Shown here: positions 59,887 to 64,000 of the stretch, in pieces
Numbering within the stretch: the first letter of the stretch is position 1
Layout: the number at the start of each line of letters is the position of its first letter
Assembly (NCBI GenBank): GCA_037693485.1
Contig: CM075351.1
Coordinates: forward strand, 8,737,001-8,801,000
Length of the DNA: 64,000 bases
Direction: 5' to 3'
Source of the DNA: Kitagawia praeruptora
Lineage: Eukaryota; Streptophyta; Magnoliopsida; Apiales; Apiaceae
Notes under the pieces: generated by a model
Seen by the model: the letters and a program-made list of their open reading frames with translations, nothing else
Databases searched by the model: none
What the model was told of the DNA's origin: nothing
Translations under genes and position numbers: made by a program

Positions 59887-60070
59887 GGGGACTCTTTATG
59901 ATAGGTGGTAATAAAAAGGAAATGGTGAGTGTCACAAGATGAATGAGATTTAGAGCTGTTGGAAGGGAACGGTGTAGGGAATGAAATTAATTGAGCAAAA
60001 TAAACAAGAGGCCTGCTGAGGCTGAACTGACTCTTTATGATAGGTGGTAATAAAAAGGAAATGGTTATGT
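59887..60070 (+). repeat. Two copies of a ~41-bp block
   Basis: GACTCTTTATGATAGGTGGT followed by AATAAAAAGGAAATGGT occurs at about 59889 and 60029, 140 bp apart. It is preceded at about 59790 by GGATTGGGGGTTG, the core of the terminal repeat of the MITE at 10473, so a related MITE fragment may be involved. Confidence 0.7.
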
Positions 60071-61108
60071 AACACAGGATGCTAACTATCCTAATTTGGT
60101 GACCTCTTCTTGGTCATCAGCAGCACTGGCCTCCATTCAGCACAATTTCAGTGCAAAGAAACGTGACCTCGGTATTTTCTCTCTAATAGATCTCGGTAGA
60201 TTGTTAAGGACTTTGACTTTCGGTCAGAAAGTTGTACCATGTCTACTCAAAGGGAAGCTATGGGTGTGGGTGTTAAGCTGAGAGGTGAGATTCTCAGTGT
60301 TACTTAATTTGTCATGGATAGTGTTAAAGTACGGTGTATTTCTGATTGGTTTGTTCACCATGACTTCACAATATTTATTGCAGTAATCTGCATTCCAGAT
60401 TTTCTTCTTGGTTGTTATTTTTCCCTCCTCTATATATCTCTTATAAACAGCAATTATATATCTACATTTTACTTGGTATTTTCATCACTTGGCAAAGAAT
60501 TAGGGTTTTGCATTTTGTGTTATCACAGATTAGTTAACTAAGCATGAACAGTTGAAAATAAAAGCTTGTGGCGACATACCTCAATCGTTTCTGGCTCTGT
60601 GCAAAATTAAATTACGTTGATCGACTTTGAAGTTTCCTTGAAGGATTTTCTGCTGTCTAGATTAGTAGGTTCTTGCTATTGTTGATGCCAAGTGCACATC
60701 TATCATTATGCAGAATCTAGTACATAGTTCTCAAGGACAAGGTTGCGTGCAATTGGCTTAGCTTGTTACTTAAAAAAATTCCTGATGAAAATATGTTGTT
60801 TATTATCACGGTCTTACTGCAGCTATGTTCTATATCCCACCTATACCTCTGACCTTAAAGTTAAAAGAAAACAATTTATATGTACATGTAAAACTAAAAA
60901 CTGTAATAAACAAGCTGAAAAAGGATAATTAGAAAACGGAAGGAAATAGGTGAAAGAAAAGAGATAAAGCCAAGAAAGTTCCCTCTGTGGAGCAGAAACT
61001 GTGAGTAGATGAGTCAGAAGGATATATGGGGCAGCTGAATGCTCATCACCTGAGAAAGGGTTAAGTAAACGATCTTCTATCCAGAAAGAAGGAAAAAACA
61101 GGACCAAG

Positions 61109-61474
61109 GTTATTACGGCGCCAAGTCGAGCCTCCTCGCTCGAGTACCTTCGAGAAGACTAGTCGACAAGTCTCCCGACTAGTCTTAAAAAGTCGACAAA
61201 GTGCTAATTATACATATATTTACTAGATTAATATATAATATAACAAAACACATCAATTCCAATTTAAATGATTAAATCAAAAGTAATAACAGTGCAACTA
61301 TACAAGAGTATAAGTTTTGAATATGTTAAAAAGTTGGGCTTCGAGGTTCTTGGCGCCCGAGTACAAGAGTACTCATAGTTTTGAGTAAAAGTCGTAAAAA
61401 GTTGGGCTTTGAGGTTCTCGGTGCCCGAGTACCTTCGTGTCGACTAGTCATTGAGTAGTCGTCTTCGTGATAAC
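61109..61474. repeat. Inverted-repeat element rich in GACTAGTCG
   Basis: Ends GTTATTACGG and, reversed, GTTATCACGAAG. Inside, AAAGTTGGGCTTCGAGGTTC occurs twice near 61331 and 61397, and GACTAGTC words occur near both ends. Possibly a hAT-type MITE; no clear target duplication was found. Confidence 0.4.
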
Positions 61475-61821
61475 AGTGAACATCGCCTGAGAGGGGATGC
61501 CGTACTTAAGATTATAATTTGTTTTTTTCATTGATTATTGCTTATAGTTACATTTGGCTTTGGAATTTAGAGTAAGAATTGTGTGTTAGATGTTACTGGA
61601 TATTTCTGCTGCAATCTAATGTACACTTTCCTTTTCTTTTCCTATAGTAATTTTATTGTTCTGCAGATCTCATATCTTGAAGCCATCCTTGCAACTCTCT
61701 ACTTTGAGGAAAAACTTCCAGTTACCCTGTCATACCCAGGCAGTATTGTTATGTATGGGATTGCAGAGACAAGAACTCTCATATGTCGAGGTTTGCATCT
61801 TGACGTCTTTGTAAGCTATTA

Positions 61822-61914
61822 CTCCATCCGTCCCAAAAAGTATGACTCTTTGACTTTTTCATGTATTTCATGCATGAAAATGTCAAAGGGTCGTACTTTC
61901 GGGAATGGAGGGAG
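61822..61914. mobile_element. Stowaway-type MITE
   Basis: Left end CTCCATCCGTCCCAAAAAGT and right end, reversed, CTCCCTCCATTCCCGAAAGT. The whole 93 bp folds into a hairpin. TA precedes the left end; the right flank is CA, a likely mutated duplication. CTCCCTCCGTCCC-type ends mark Stowaway (Tc1/mariner) MITEs. Confidence 0.85.
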
Positions 61915-62067
61915 CATTTTCTTATTGGCCGATAGTGATTTACTAAATTATTCTCTAATGTTCCTAGTAATCATTTATTAATCATGACATGTTGGAATTA
62001 CATTTATATACTAGAATGAACAATAATTTTTTATTTTACTATTGGTCATATGTTGGTTTTAGCAAAT

Positions 62068-62118
<51 letters not shown>

Positions 62119-63030
62119 TAGATGCTGCTAGTAATCATGTTTGAATGTGAATGTGAATGGAAATAAAATTCTTGAACCATTGAACTATATAATAATTTTT
62201 TATTTTACTATTGGTCATATGTTTATCTATATTAACGTATTGGGCGTATTGGCGTTGTAGATGATCATGCTGCTTGGAAATGGAATCTAATATAAAAAAA
62301 CAAGAAAATTATTTAAAACAGGTAAGAGAATTTTGTGAATAATTAATAAAAAATTGTGACAAATTGTTTACTAAAATTTCTTTTTAGTAATTTTTATTTC
62401 CAAAATTTATAAGAATATCAAAATTCTTTTACCAATTCTTTTATCAAAATTCTTAAAAATGTTCTAACAATTATTCTTTTATGTACAGGTGTACTGTCAA
62501 GATAAAATAGGTTACCTTTACATTAAAGACATTGTCGGGAGATTTTTATATTACCGAGTCAATACTGGCAAGAATCAAGTTAATCTAAACTCTTTCACTA
62601 TATGGCGATCTAAAATAAGTATCCTTAAAACTTATATAGTACCCAAATACAGTTCTTCAATTCTTGTTAAGATTCTATAAGGTTTCATAAGGTTCATCAA
62701 GTCAACATGAGGAATACACGAAGATCATTGTTGAGGGATCGACTATTGGGTATTCTTAAATCAATTTATCTGACTGTCTAATGAATTTCTCAAATTTGTT
62801 ATTATTTAGAAATGTATCTTTGGAAGTTTAAGAATCTCAAACTCTTATATAGATATACATATATGTTACAATTGTTAAGGCTTGAAGCAATTGCATGTTG
62901 TAATAGTTAATTAAACATTGAAATCTGATATATAATGTGTTTGCATATCAAATCTTACAGATTCTGAGAAATTAAGCGATGCCCAACTTGTGTTCTACAT
63001 GAGGTATTGTAGGACTAGTATTGTTTATTG
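61915..63030. other. AT-rich intergenic stretch
   Basis: Nothing coding is recognised. TTTTTTATTTTACTATTGGTC occurs twice (about 62028 and 62195) around the AT microsatellite. Confidence 0.5.
62070..62114. repeat. (AT)n microsatellite
   Basis: About 22 uninterrupted AT units. Confidence 0.97.
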
Positions 63031-63819
63031 AGATTTGAGTTTAAAAAGTGTCATTGTCTTTGTACACCGAAAGGAGGAGAAATGGGAGCAGCTACTGCCA
63101 CTTCCCTTTGTATCTTCTTATCACTTATTCTTTTATCACTATTGCATATTACCACCTTTTCTACAGAAAATATGTTTCTGTAATTGAATTACTCCCTCAT
63201 TAGTTTTTAAATTTTTTTGGCAGCACTCTTATGTGGTGTACATGGGAGCTCATTCTCATGGCAAAAGTGTCTCGTCAGCTGATCTCGAACGAGTGACTGA
63301 GTCACATTATAAGTTTCTTCAGTCATTCTTGGCAAAGTAACAAATCTAGTTAAAAATACATATTTCTTTAATATTGATACTGATGAGCAATATTTCTTTA
63401 TACTTGCTGAAAAATGTAGGACTGAAGAGGCCAAAGATGCCATCTTTAATTTACTCATATACAAGACACATCAATGGTTTTGCTGCAACACTTGATGATG
63501 AAGCAGCAGTCGGATAGCTAGTAAGTTGGAAAACCAAAATGCTTGTGTTTTGTAACTTTTGTTTTTCATTAATTGTTTTTTTTTCTTGATAATGTTTTTT
63601 TAGCATATTTCTTTGACTAATGGTGGTGCAATTATGTCACTTGATGCAGGGCATCCTAATGTAGTCTTGGTTTTTCTGAACAAGGGAAGAAAATTGCATA
63701 CAACCAGGTCATGGGAATTCATGGGGCTCGAGGATGATGACGTAATCCTCCCAGGCTCGATCTGGGAAAAGGCCAGATTTTGTGAAGATGCTATCATTGG
63801 CAATCTAGATACTGGCTAG
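63031..63819 (+). pseudogene. Subtilase pseudogene, copy 2 (5' half)
   Basis: The first exon at 63082 encodes MGAATATSLCIFLSLILLSL, a signal peptide. The I9 propeptide follows near 63220-63338 (YVVYMGAHSHG, ADLERVTESHYKFLQSFL) and a second propeptide exon near 63420-63515 has a broken frame. The exon after GATGCAG at 63650-63819 encodes HPNVVLVFLNKGRKLHTTRS, WEFMGLE and AIIGNLDTG, where the Asp is the first residue of the catalytic triad. A stop directly follows DTG. The window ends before the His and Ser regions. Similarity to copy 1 ends at about 63646 (11853 there), so copy 2 retains an exon that copy 1 lost. Confidence 0.88.
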
Positions 63820-64000
63820 TTTTTCTTTATTTCTATTGTTAGTGATCCGAAAATATTGGAAGTACATTAGACAAAATTACACCTAGAGATGATCAGGTGT
63901 TTATTTAGATTTCTTACTGTTCATTAGGAAACAGATTGTACATTTGTACCCCTGCAAGCACTGGAGCTTTATATATATAGGATGCAGTTCGTCTAAACTC
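63820..64000. other. Window end, probable subtilase intron or flank
   Basis: No coding match seen; the continuation of the subtilase copy would lie beyond the window. Confidence 0.4.

Larger units (their letters stand above)
59545..61790 (+). pseudogene. RNA cytidine acetyltransferase (NAT10/Kre33 family) fragment
   Basis: Two exons with good borders survive. 59545-59685 (after CCCTGCAG, before GTGGTT) encodes SLLEENIKPRTDLPPLLAHL and RRPEKLHYLGVSFGLTLDLL. 61667-61790 (after TTCTGCAG, before GTTTGC) encodes ISYLEAILATLYFEEKLPVTLSYPGS. Both match the C-terminal half of the nucleolar enzyme that makes N4-acetylcytidine in 18S rRNA and tRNA. The acetyl-CoA end (GEHTCMVLKPL region) and other exons between and around them are absent, and the second exon has diverged at its end, so this is a relic. 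A frame at 60096-60281 between them (LASIQHNFSAKKRDLGIFSL) may be another exon of unknown origin. Confidence 0.8.

Noticed and set aside
61583..61981. 132-codon ORF read as one gene
   Set aside because: Only 61667-61790 is exon-like; the rest is intron and the Stowaway MITE read through.

Overview
This is eukaryotic nuclear DNA from a flowering plant, most likely a eudicot. It is AT-rich and intron-bearing. It has GT/AG-spliced P450, subtilase and F-box relatives, a coiled-coil NLR immune receptor, and many plant-type transposons (Ty1/copia, Ty3-like LTR elements, CACTA, Helitron, SINE, MITEs). Nothing in the sequence fixes the species.

Layout. 1-1362 is a decayed LTR fragment. 1605-8590 is a broken CYP72-type P450 on the minus strand. 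Its first exon was split by a tandem array of a miniature LTR element (TRIM), which was then split by a 3.8 kb solo LTR. 8890-10069 holds a dense short-motif repeat field, a CACGTGGCA cluster and the tail of a CACTA-type protein. 11268-13268 and 13755-13866 are subtilase relics, and 63031-63819 at the far end is a third, closely related one. 14158-16734 is an intact CC-NB-LRR gene.

17.8-41.2 kb is a nested transposon stack. It contains a SINE with a 14-bp target duplication and a Helitron split by an 8.9 kb LTR element with no gag-pol. The same Helitron also holds a Mutator-like MITE and a tiny poly(A) retro-insertion. A second Helitron-like element appears to be split by a 9.3 kb CACTA transposon. 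That CACTA carries both expected genes (TNP2 transposase and a second, PF03004-like protein), and every exon phase in both models closes.

41605-48513 is another CACTA element with no transposase. It carries spliced-structure fragments of at least four unrelated housekeeping genes (HMG-CoA reductase, beta-carbonic anhydrase, TH1/ThiD and a BCAT-like aminotransferase), all on the minus strand, plus a 173-bp satellite array. 50444-51976 is an intact F-box gene. 53696-58909 is a young Ty1/copia element: its two 351-bp LTRs look identical and one in-frame stop breaks gag-pol. 59545-61790 holds two exon fragments of an RNA cytidine acetyltransferase (NAT10/Kre33 family).

Overall, the likely working host genes are the NLR and the F-box gene. 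The rest is mobile DNA and gene debris. The most unusual systems are the multi-gene Pack-CACTA, the phase-perfect CACTA element with its internal motif cluster, the gag-pol-less element with 3.75 kb LTRs, and two microinsertions that share the end GATTAGC-poly(A). I found no CRISPR array, operon, tRNA or rRNA gene. All coordinates, splice sites and target duplications were read by eye.
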